Source: Gyrodactylus bullatarudis
Taxonomy: Eukaryota; Platyhelminthes; Monogenea; Gyrodactylidea; Gyrodactylidae
NCBI GenBank assembly: GCA_012064415.1
Contig: SSNU01000071.1
Span: 134,786 to 198,785, forward strand
Length of the DNA stretch: 64,000 nt
Direction: 5' to 3'
This document shows, one piece after another, positions 45,701-57,700 of the stretch. The translations under genes and the position numbers were made by a program. Under the pieces are notes generated by a model that was not told the DNA's origin, did no database searches, and worked only from the letters and a program-made list of their open reading frames with translations. Position 1 is the first letter of the stretch, and the number at the start of each line of letters is the position of its first letter.

Positions 45701-48700
45701 AGATTTTTCTCATCATAGATCTACTTGTACTTAAAAGTAGAAAAAATTGCTTGAAAGATAATTTTTTGGCCGAAATTTCACAATTTTTAAGTTTTTTGTC
45801 TCAATTTAAAGAGAAATTTCTCTTGATTCGATCAGTACCACTAAACCCTATTGCATTCGTCCACTGAGCATGAAAAATCTTGAAAATAAACTTTGATAAA
45901 AAAGGCAATGTGTCCCATTTAATAGGTAAAAGTTCAATTTCTCATACACCAAAACTGGGGCACAACTGTATTTGGAAATTTTCATTCAATAGCAGGATCT
46001 ATAATACACTTTACACTTGATAGAAGTTTTTCTAACACATTTTTAATATAGTAGAAGTAAATAAATCAGCCTCCTTGACAAGGCTTATATTAAGCCTAAA
46101 ATACCTTAAAAGGTATCATTGAAAGCCCGAGAAACATTGGAATTCTTGGCAAAATCTTTTGAAAATCTCACAATTAATTTCATAAATTTTTAATTTGCTT
46201 GAAATATAATTATTAAAATTTCAAGTTCGCGCCATTTTCGTTTTGTGATCTTGAATATCAACTTTTGATCGCCCTTTCACATTAAAAGCAACAAATAAAA
46301 CAATCAGAAAGATCGAAAACTTTTCTAGGGGCTTGTATCATAACAATTAAGTCTATATTATTTCATTTTTAAATCAAATTCCATTAGAAATAAAATTACT
46401 GTCATCCTGTCAGTGAAAGATGCAGTTCACAACAAGGATACTTTCACTAACCTTGATCGTAATTTTATTTTTTTCAGATTGGTTAAAACAATGGGGGAGA
46501 GGAAAATATGATTGCTCTCCAATGTTCGTGACAAATTTAGAGTCTTGAAGTTCCTAAATGAATTTTTAAAAAGACTTTTCTTCTCTGATTGATCAATTTT
46601 TATTCTATCATTGTTCTCATATAATATAATCGTGATAGGAAGTCTACTTTCTACTATAAAGATGATTCTATTCAAGATTTGGACATGTTCCACTCTATAA
46701 CTTGTACAGAATCTGTATTACTGACTAAATACAGTAGTTATGCTTAATCAAAGTTTTTAATATAACTATGAACCAATTTCAGTACTGAGCTATTGATAGT
46801 ATTTACTATTTTGGAGATAGCTTATGCTTTATTTTTGAACAATTTTTGAACGCGAAACCAAAATCATCATTAAAATTAGGGTTAATTCCAAAAATCACCC
46901 CAAAAGAGAAAATTTTCCAAAAATCTCAAATTGTTATTCAAATTGTAAATCTATTTGTAGAGTTAGTTGATATGAAGTTGAGAATCTATGATTTTAACGA
47001 AAAACTCAATTTTTTCCTCAGAAATTTGAAGTTGAAAATAATGCGATTTTGGCGCCAAATCGAAATTTGAAAAATGACCATAGTTTTCATAAAAATAATT
47101 TTTTTCTTCAAATCGTAAAAGTGAGCAACATGGGTAGGATTCCAAAAAAACCCTCAACAAATTCAAATTTCTAAAGAAAAAATTGAGTTTTCCATTAAAA
47201 TCATAGATTCCCAACTTCATATCAAGTAACAAATAGATTTAAAATCTGAATAAATTTAATGATAAATTCGGTTTCGCGTTCAAAAATAAAGAATAAGCTA
47301 TATCCGAAATAGTCAATACTATCAATAGCTCAGTACTGAAATTGGTCCATAGTTATATTATCTTCATGTCAATTAGGTTTATAATACGCTTCAAGCTCTT
47401 CGGACTGGAGTAGCCAATGAGTTTCATAACTGATCGTATAAGAATTATATATTCGAAAAGTAAAGAGACTCATTCATTCCTATGGATAGCTCAGAACCCA
47501 CAAGAGCTGTGCAGCTATTCGATTGATGATTTTAACAAAAATCTTTTTTTGATTTTGAGGGTGAGTTGAATCAAACGTAATTTTTAATGATCACCAATAT
47601 ATAAATAAACCAATTATCAACATTCAATTCAAGAACCGTCATTTTGAACTAATCCAGGATCAGCCTAATTCATTAATTTTCAAGCCGTGGTCGAAAAATA
47701 GAAAGTAGACTTTCGCACCAAAATGGAGTGTTTTCTACGACCACTATTGGTTTCCTTGTTTAATGATGATCCCTCTTACACCTTGAAATCACCAAAAATC
47801 TTTTTTGTAGTTTTTTTGTAAAAATCATAAATTCTCATGTTCATCGAGTACAGCTTTTTACTATAGAATATCTTGTTGTTTCTTATATTATTAGAAAAAC
47901 AAGACAAAATTTGCTAATTTAAACTCAGAGCTCTCGATTTTGTAATTTTTTTAACTTTGAGTTGAAATTTTTTGTTGATTTCAAGGTCTGAGAGGAATCA
48001 AATGTTATTTTTCAGGATCATCATTAAACAGAGAAAATATTTACTCGTATTCATTTTTTTGAAAAAACCCGTCATTTTGAAAAGATCTTGGATCACCAAT
48101 CAATTTCCAAACAGTAAAAATGATAGAAAAATAAGAAGTAAACGGTGTGTTTTATCAAATATTTTGGTAAATATTTTCCTTGTCTAATGATGATCCTAAA
48201 ATATAACGTTTGATTCCTCTCAGATCTTGAAATCAATTCAAAGATTTAAAAAATTAAAAAATCGTGCCATCTCGAATTTTAAAATTTCTCTAAAATTTTC
48301 CAAAAAAACTTTATTTCAAATTTTTTTTCTAAAATCGGTAAAAATGTACATTTTGGATTAGTTATTAAAAAATCCTTCAAAAATTTCGATACCTTGATGA
48401 AAAAATGAGATTTTTGTAAAAATCATGAATTCACAAATTCATCGAGCATAGCTGTATATCGACAATCTTCACTGTTTCTTTAAAAATAAATTTGATAACT
48501 CTGATATGAGTACACTCATTAAAAAAAAGAACAGGAAATCCAACCATAATGAAATCAACATCACGATCTATTATTAAAAATTGTTGAAAGAAGAGAAAAA
48601 ATATTTCGTGTGGATTTCTAAATTTAGACTCTAGTCTGGAAACAGTGAGAACAATAGAAGAAATAAATGAGAACAAATTTATAGAACATAAAAAACATAA

Positions 48701-51700
48701 AAATTCTAGAAATAAAAAAACAGTTGATTCGGAGATTTTACTAAATTGTTATTCCCGCGCCAGATAAAAAGATTTCTTTTCCGGTTTATTTTAGTTAGAT
48801 TCTATTTTAAATTTTCAAGACTAATATAACTGTACATTTTATATCCATTATTAAAATCGATGAAATAAAAGTGATTGATAAATACAGATTATCTGACTAA
48901 ACATTTCCAATTTAAATAGAGTCAGAACTAGTGCTATAATCTGACTTTTTTGAGTTCTTATTCTCAGAATGGATATTTTTTGACAAATATTTTTTCGAAT
49001 TATAGATTTCTAGCCTGAGTGAGAACATGAATGGGCTCTTCAGAAGAAGAATTCCAACAATAAAAAGCTGATACTTATCATTTTTATAAAATTCTCAATT
49101 TTTTCATCAAGAAATCAAATTTACAAGACGAAAATCAGTGGAAAAACTCTGAAACCGACGTTAAAAATAAATTTGATTAGAAAATAAGATTTTTACAAAA
49201 GTCTTAATTTTTTTACTAAGTTTTTGAAATTTTCTGATGATTTTCGGAAACTAAAAGGTACACTTTTAAAATTTAAGATTAAGATCGTCATATTAAAAAA
49301 ATTATTTAGCGCCAAATTCTCATTTTTTCGAGCTGAAAAATTTTATTGTTTAAAAAGTCGGGGTTGATCAAAAGAAGATTTTTTTCAGGATCAGAATTGG
49401 ACAAGAGTTTTGAAACGTCAATTAAAAGTAGGCTTGAATCACTTGGAGTCTAAAATAAACTTAATCATATCAACACTCAGGCCAGTCTAGATCCCCTCAT
49501 CAAACTCCCGTTACTCGATCCTCCACCATAGTCTGATTGAAGCACCGGATCAAACTCCACTCTTTCAGGTATCAATCCACAAGACAGATTGCCAATTTCC
49601 TTTTTGAAAAAAATCCCAGATGACCACAATCTTTTTAACAACTGCTATTTATAATTCAAGATTCATTCTGTATACATTCATTTTTCTTCAATTCGTTATG
49701 AATCAAATAAAAAACTTTCTATTACAAATATTCGAATTTTTGATGACTCTAACAAAATATTTATTCCATTAAATTGAGTAAATTGAAAATTTTCCTATTG
49801 AAAAATCTACCTCTTTGGGTTAAATTTAATTTAAGAAATTAATTAACTTACCGCAGACCATTCAAAGTCAATCAGAGGTCTGCTAAGAACGAAAATTTCA
49901 TTAATTAACTGATTCTGACAATTCGGGAGTGCACACAAGAGGCCTTTGCCAGCATTCAGTATTCTCATTCCCCTATTGAAGACAATGTTGAAGGGGAACA
50001 CTTCAAAGAAAATTTCAGCTGGTACAGAAAATTCACTCTGGTCCGCCTTGTAACTTTTATTATCAAAGCTCAGTCGCATTATTGTACTTGTTATATTTCC
50101 TTTTTCTTGAATACTCACAATCTAAAACAAATAAAAAGTAATCAGCTTTAGTCTGTTGATGGTTTTTCTTGATTAACAGACCTTTAAAATTTTTTTTATG
50201 CTTCTGTAATAAGAACAAAATTATGAAAAAAACATTTTTAGAATTTTTAATTTCATAATTTTAATTCAAAGCGCATTATTTCTTACAAAAAGATGCAAAA
50301 AAGGATTTAAATCCTGTTAAAATTATAATTTTGAACCAAGTAGTTCTTCAGGGAGCTGTTCGGCATAGATTGTCTATAACGTTGTTCGCTTACTGCCTGA
50401 CTATGTTGTCTTCTGGCTTGTATTGGTCTGTCTGTAGAAAGAGGAGAAAAGGGTGTAGTATTTCTTAAAGAGCAAGGATTATAAAAATTATAGTGATTGT
50501 TACAATAATCAGAATTATTAGAGTAATAACTCTGATAATATAATTCATCACTTGAAGGAAAATTAAAATAAAGATTAGAATAAAAAACATTTAGATTACC
50601 CTGATAAAAACAGTTAGGACTCACACAATATTTCGAATACATGTCGTATTCTTCTTCTGGCGTGAGATTTTTCAAAAAACTTAAGATACTTAAAACCTTG
50701 TGTGTCCAATCAAAACATTAAACCAATCAGATTTCTTCTCAACTTTAATCAATCAATTCTAACCAACGATTTCCAATATTTATATCCGTCTTATTACCAT
50801 TAACAACCTCGTTTAGTTTAATTTCTATAGATTCCAAAATCATATTTTTATACTTATTTCTCATGTTTCCTAGACTTTTTACGTTATTAAAATCTATAAT
50901 ATGATCTGGATTGTCAGCCCAGTGTTTAGCTAGTGCTGATTTGTCTACCTGTACTTTTTCTATAGCCTTCTTATGCTCTCTACACCTAATCTCAAAATTT
51001 CTTTCGGTACGACCTATGTATGATTTTTCGCACGAACAAGTTATTTTATAAATGCCTTGAATCTCATCTAGATCTAAATTTTGTTTTTCAGTCAAAAATT
51101 TTCCTATTTTATTACCTAACCCAAAAATAGTCTTAATACCAAATTTTTTTAAAACTAAAGATATATCAATACTTAACTGTGAAAAAATATTATTAAAATC
51201 AAAAACAAAATTATAAAAATTATTATTATCAAATTTATCTTTTGTACTAAGAATAAAACTACAGTCTGACCTCTGATACGTTATTACATTAGTCAACACT
51301 TCCTCTCTACCCCTTTTTAAACAATAAAATGTATCATCGTACTACTCACAAGTACGATTTTTACTGCTCACAAGTTGTCTTGACTATTTTTACTCCATGA
51401 AAAAGCTCATGTCAAATGAATTACAATGGTATATTTCTCTTCGAAAACAAACGTCATTTAGCTCTAAAATTCTCTTGTCTTTTTTACTATCATCTCAGCT
51501 CCTCATCTCAAACCCTCTCCACAGGTGGCAGGAGGCTTGTGTTACCCCCAAAACAAACAATGACTCTCTTCAGGATTAAGAAACTAAGACTGAGACAGTT
51601 GAATTATACAGTTGTATTCAAATTTTCTCTAGGAATTTGATTAGTCACTGTTTGTTTTATGGGTAACACAAGCCTCCTGCCACCTGTGACTAATCAAATT

Positions 51701-54700
51701 CCTAGAGAAAATTTGAATACAACTGTATAATTCAACTGTCTCAGTCTTAGTTTCTTAATCCTGAAGAGAGTCATTGTTTGTTTTGGGGGTAACACAAGCC
51801 TCCTGCCACCTGTGGAGAGGGTTTGAGATGAGGAGCTGAGATGATAGTAAAAAAGACAAGAGAATTTTAGAGCTAAATGACGTTTGTTTTCGAAGAGAAA
51901 TATACCATTGTAATTCATTTGACATGAGCTTTTTCATGGAGTAAAAATAGTCAAGACAACTTGTGAGCAGTAAAAATCGTACTTGTGAGTAGTACGATGA
52001 TACATTTTATTGTTTAAAAAGGGGTAGAGAGGAAGTGTTGACTAATGTAATAACGTATCAGAGGTCAGACTGTAGTTTTATTCTTAGTACAAAAGATAAA
52101 TTTGATAATAATAATTTTTATAATTTTGTTTTTGATTTTAATAATATTTTTTCACAGTTAAGTATTGATATATCTTTAGTTTTAAAAAAATTTGGTATTA
52201 AGACTATTTTTAGGTTAGGTAATAAAATAGGAAAATTTTTGACTGAAAAACAAAATTTAGATCTAGATGAGATTCAAGGCATTTATAAAATAACTTGTTC
52301 GTGCGAAAAATCATACATAGGTCGTACCGAAAGAAATTTTGAGATTAGGTGTAGAGAGCATAAGAAGGCTATAGAAAAAGTACAGGTAGACAAATCAGCA
52401 CTAGCTAAACACTGGGCTGACAATCCAGATCATATTATAGATTTTAATAACGTAAAAAGTCTAGGAAACATGAGAAATAAGTATAAAAATATGATTTTGG
52501 AATCTATAGAAATTAAACTAAACGAGGTTGTTAATGGTAATAAGACGGATATAAATATTGGAAATCGTTGGTTAGAATTGATTGATTAAAGTTGAGAAGA
52601 AATCTGATTGGTTTAATGTTTTGATTGGACACACAAGGTTTTAAGTATCTTAAGTTTTTTGAAAAATCTCACGCCAGAAGAAGAATACGACATGTATTCG
52701 AAATATTGTGTGAGTCCTAACTGTTTTTATCAGGGTAATCTAAATGTTTTTTATTCTAATCTTTATTTTAATTTTCCTTCAAGTGATGAATTATATTATC
52801 AGAGTTATTACTCTAATAATTCTGATTATTGTAACAATCACTATAATTTTTATAATCCTTGCTCTTTAAGAAATACTACACCCTTTTCTCCTCTTTCTAC
52901 AGACAGACCAATACAAGCCAGAAGACAACATAGTCAGGCAGCAAGCGAACAACGTTATAGACAACCTGTTAAAATTGTTTTATTAATTGTTAAAAATTAA
53001 ATTTCTCTTATTTTTCATAAATTTTATATGAATAGCACAGCAACTATACTTACAATGGTCAACTAGAAATATTTCATTCTATTAGGTGCTTGGGTAATAT
53101 ATCCCACAGGAAAGTCTTATTTGGCAATGGATTAGCCCATATCGCTGAATGTTACAGCTTACTAATGGATCCCACCGAAGCTGCTACGAAAGAAACTCAC
53201 AAAGCATTTAGAAATAAGTATACATATATGGTAGACATGTACGCGCGTTTCGTCCTCTTTTGGACTCGTCAGTTCAAATCCCAGATAATGACATACTGAC
53301 GAATCCAAAAGAGGACGAAACGCGCATTATAATTAGATTATTTCTAAATGCTTTGTGAGTTTTTTTCGTACCAGTTTCGGTGGGATCCATTAGTAAGCTG
53401 TGACATTCAGCGAAATGGGCTACCAAATAAGACGTTCCTGTGGGATATATTACATAAGGACCTAGGACGAAATATTTATAAATATTATAATTTTGTTTAC
53501 CTTATTCCAGAAGTATAAAAAGTTATTTGGAGCGAAATTTGATGGGATAATATTAAAATACTTGAAAATTAAATTTATCGATTAGCGAATTTAGAAATTT
53601 CGTCTAACATTTTTTGAATTGGAGGATGTGATTTTCAGTTTTTAGAATAACTGTAATTGAACCATAAATAAGACAATTCTTATAAATTTTGAACACTTTT
53701 ATTTCTTTTGTAATATGGTTTGGTATTTGTGTCAAGACAAAGTTTGGCTCAATGATTATAATTATTATTATCAATAGTAGTTGCATAATTAGTCCTCATA
53801 AAGAGTAAATGCAACATTGCTTATCTACCATCATCTAAAATCAATCAAAGACATCTTATGACCATATGTATCAGGATATAATTAATTTCTTGGATTATTC
53901 AATGACTATTAGTCATACAATTTTTTCATGTAAAAACGGTAAAAATTTTAAGCTTGACTCTCTAAAACGGTTAAATAAATATGTGGATTTTTTGTTTTAA
54001 TTTGTTTCAATTATAGTGTGAGTTTTTGATGAATTTTTCTAGCATTTGAGGTCTTAATTTTGCATGTTCTCAGCATATGCAACACATTTCTATCGTACCA
54101 GTCGACCCAGAATGAAATGCTCTGCGAAATTTGATTAATTTGTTTTTGTCAAACTGATTTGATTGAAAAACTACTTCCAATTTTTGTGATTGAGGTATTC
54201 ACGTAAATTTTTAAATACGTCCGAAAATCCACTTAAAATCATATTTGGAAAATTAGAAAAAAAAAACCAAATAAAACCAAAAAAATTAGATTATATTAAA
54301 GCCATATGTACATTTCATAAAGCATCATCATATCACTTCCAATTTATCTAAAATTCTCAAACTAAACCCAATTTCTAAATGCTTATACCAGATTTGGAAT
54401 ATGCGTGAGATTTCGGATCAAAAAATATGGATCTTGCCCGACCACTTTTTTGAAATATTTTTTTTGACTCACAAAATTATTAATACAAAATCAGAACTAA
54501 GATGATTATTTAAATTTAAAGAAATTGGTCTAATTTCAAGTCATCAAAGATATTCCCAATACTACGAGAGGTACTTGTATTGAATTTCACAAAAATTAAA
54601 GAATCTATTGGAATTTGATATCAAGGAAATAATACACCAATGCACTTGAATACTCTACCATGTAATTTTTTCTCATTTCAAAATTAAACATTAAACGAGA

Positions 54701-57700
54701 ATGTCCTCTGGTTCAAGAAAAACAATATAATGCCAAACCGATTGTTGATCTCATTTCAGAAACAGATATTATCCAGGCAAAACTATCGAATGAGATTATT
54801 ATTTTATGAAGTTGATTTTTCTGTTGCTTTAGAAATGTAGAAATTATAGTGTTTCTGTACATGAATCGTAAGAAAGTTGCCCGACTTAGCATACTAGACT
54901 TGGACGAAATTTTGCAAAATTACTTAAATCGCCCATCGATATGAAAAAACTAATCTTCATGTATTTAAATATAATCCCAACAAATTTCGCTTCAAAATAC
55001 CGTTCCATGCTGCTGGAATAAACAAAATTGTGAAAATTCTTAAATTCAAAACGTTTTTTCGCCTATCAAAATTCATGAAAAATAACAGAAATTTCGTTTT
55101 GAGCTATTGAAAAAACAATTTTAAAAGGATTTTTACATCTTTATGTAAAGAAATAATGTGAATTCAAGTTGAAATTATAAATATAAAACAATAAAAAACG
55201 TTCTAAATTTAAAAAATTTCACAATTTTTTTATCTTATTCCAGCAGCATGGAAAGGTATTTTGAAGCGAAATTTGTTGGGATTATTTAAATACTTGAAGA
55301 TTAGTTTTTTCATATCGATGGGTGATTTAAGTAATTTTGCGAAATCTCGTCCAAGTCTAATTAAGTAGCGTCGAATAAAAATAAAGGCTTTATTTTTTAT
55401 ACTTCATGATGATAAATAGAAAAATGTTTACAGAGTCAAACGATGATTCCTGTGACATTTGAGTGAATCACGAAAGTATTATGAACCTAATCTTGTAAGA
55501 AGCCCATGAATATTTTGGTTTAACTATTAGTTTTTACTTACGAAATTATTTGATAAATCACATGACAAAATATCTGATACCAATAACTTTTTCACTCAAA
55601 ATCTGAAAATATATTTCAAGCAGATCCAATGTGAGAACAGCAGTTGAGTTGTTGTTTTATCTTATAAACGGTTGATGAAATTATTGTAAATACATTTTTT
55701 AACTGGAATTAATTTTTATTTCAAAGACCAACCAAGTTTCATGTAGCGATATGATTTCTGAAGGTGAAGAATTCTAAAATCTTTTTAGCTTGTATTTTCT
55801 TAATCTATCATGTCCCAAATTAGTATTTTTTTCGTCACAAAAATTAGAAAATTTTTAACCTCACCAAAATAATTACGCTTTTTCCGAATCTGAATTCCTT
55901 TTTGAAAGCCGACTAATCATTACAAAGATAATAGAGGTAGCATTTTTGGCTCTAAAACCAGTTGTCTTCTAAACGATGAGTGATATCGAGCAGGGAATGT
56001 CATATTTGAAATTTACAGATATTGTTTTTCGATAGAAAGTTATCTTATTTTTTCAATTAGGTTTTAAAAAAACGTTCCAGTTTTTCTTGGTTTTCATGAA
56101 ATTACCCTTCTTTAAATATAATTTTTGTTTAAAACGTATCAAAAAATACCCCATATTTTGATAGATAACTCCTGAACTTGAAATAATTGCGTTAAAACAA
56201 CTGTAGATTTGTAATCATCGTATTCAAAAAATATTGAATGCGAGCCATGAAAAAAATTCTTGGGACCTTAAGGGTTAAAGTCTCATTATTCTTTTTTCTA
56301 GGGAATATTATAATTAGAATTAAAATCTAAATATAGATATCATAAATAGGAAAATTGTTTTATTCCATGATGGAATCTGAAATCTTTGAAAATCTGAGAA
56401 AGTCAAGTACCTGCTTCAGTGGGTGAGACGCTTGTAACCTGAACTCTCTTCAATTTCATATAAAAATCTTGAAATTCCGACAAACATCGAATGAATAAAT
56501 TAAGATGAAAAACATGCTATTCAAAATCAGACATCACTTCGAAACAGTTTGAAGCAGAAAACTTTGGGGCAGAATAAATAAACAAGATAAAAATAACTTT
56601 CTAGAAGTTTGCTTTTTTTCAGAATACATCTTCATACATGGGAAAAATTCATCGAATTAAACTCACATCAATTTCCAAATCGATTTGGTAAAAGTATTTC
56701 GCCAACGTGACAATGAGACCTTTAGCATAATCAATGTAGCCTGGTCGTTTTGTGCGGTATTGAAGAGTTATTCCAGTCTTGCTTTCATTCACACAAAAGA
56801 AGGAAGGCGGCTTCAACTTGGGGAAACTGAATCTCAAGTATTCATGAAGATTGTCAAGACCATTGAGGAATTCAGTTAAATTTCTCCCAAGTACCTTCAA
56901 CATTCCTTCATATCCAAGGGCCAAAAGATACTTTACAAAGTTTTCTCTTGAAAATTTTGAATATCCATTAGAATAAATCAAATTGAATTTCTCTATCTAC
57001 ACCTAGTTAATAATATGACGATGGGAATTTATGATTTTTACGAGATTTTCAGTTTTTCGAAATCTACTTTTTTGAATTTAGATCATAAGGTCATGATAGT
57101 ATGAAAAAAATTTGAAAAAATCAATTTCCAAAAATTTATGGCATATAAATTTAAGATCCCGAGCTAGCGCCAAATTCCCATTTTTTAAACACTGAGTTTA
57201 AAATTTTTTGTTGATTTTAAAGTGAGAAAGTCATTAAGAAATTCGACATTTTTTCTGAAAATATTCAATTTTCTAAATGACACCTCTAGAATGAAATTTT
57301 GATCGTTTACGTATCTTTGAAGTGATAAAATTATTTAACGCTTAAAAATAAATAATAAAAGACATACTTATGGCTAAATATAAAAATAATTGTGAATTAA
57401 TTTTTAAAAGAAAAAATAAGAATTCATTTCTGTTGATTCCCCGTGCTGAAGCTAAAATTCATTACGCTATCAAAGAAAATTTAATATAAATCTAATAAAT
57501 CTGTATAAATCTAATATAGGCCCTTAGAATCCTAGTTTTATTTCTTGAAATTCACAAGAGAGTTTTGACCAAATTCATCCAATAAGTGAATAAGTTTTCA
57601 ATACAGAAATCAGATAATAGCTACAGTTATAAGAGCCTGCTGTTTTAAAGAAGCTTAAATTCTGATGTGATTCCAAGAATAAATTTCAGCTGCTAAAGAT

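Larger units (their letters stand above)
50325..52964. mobile_element. Head-to-head palindromic Penelope-like insertion
   Basis: Two copies of a 5'-truncated Penelope-like element point outward from an axis near 51667. Arms 50370-51648 and 51686-52964 (about 1279 bp) are reverse complements with only rare substitutions and no indels, around a spacer of about 38 bp. The left copy extends 45 bp further at its 3' end. A 12-bp direct repeat brackets the whole unit, so it went in as one event. It lies in cyclase intron 2. Confidence 0.85.

Noticed and set aside
46427..46693. An 88-codon minus-strand frame in cyclase intron 3 as a possible HNOBA exon
   Set aside because: It has no HNOBA landmarks, and the exon at 43572-43647 fills that part of the domain with the correct phase.
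51397..51937. Paired small frames near the palindrome axis (51397-51640 and 51694-51937)
   Set aside because: They are mirror images forced by the palindrome, short, and without motif. They are likely non-coding 5' sequence of the truncated elements.
53090..53299. A 69-codon frame with protein-like composition
   Set aside because: It lies in an arm of foldback family D and has a diverged counterpart at 63123-63359 with a different reading, so it is a repeat by-product.
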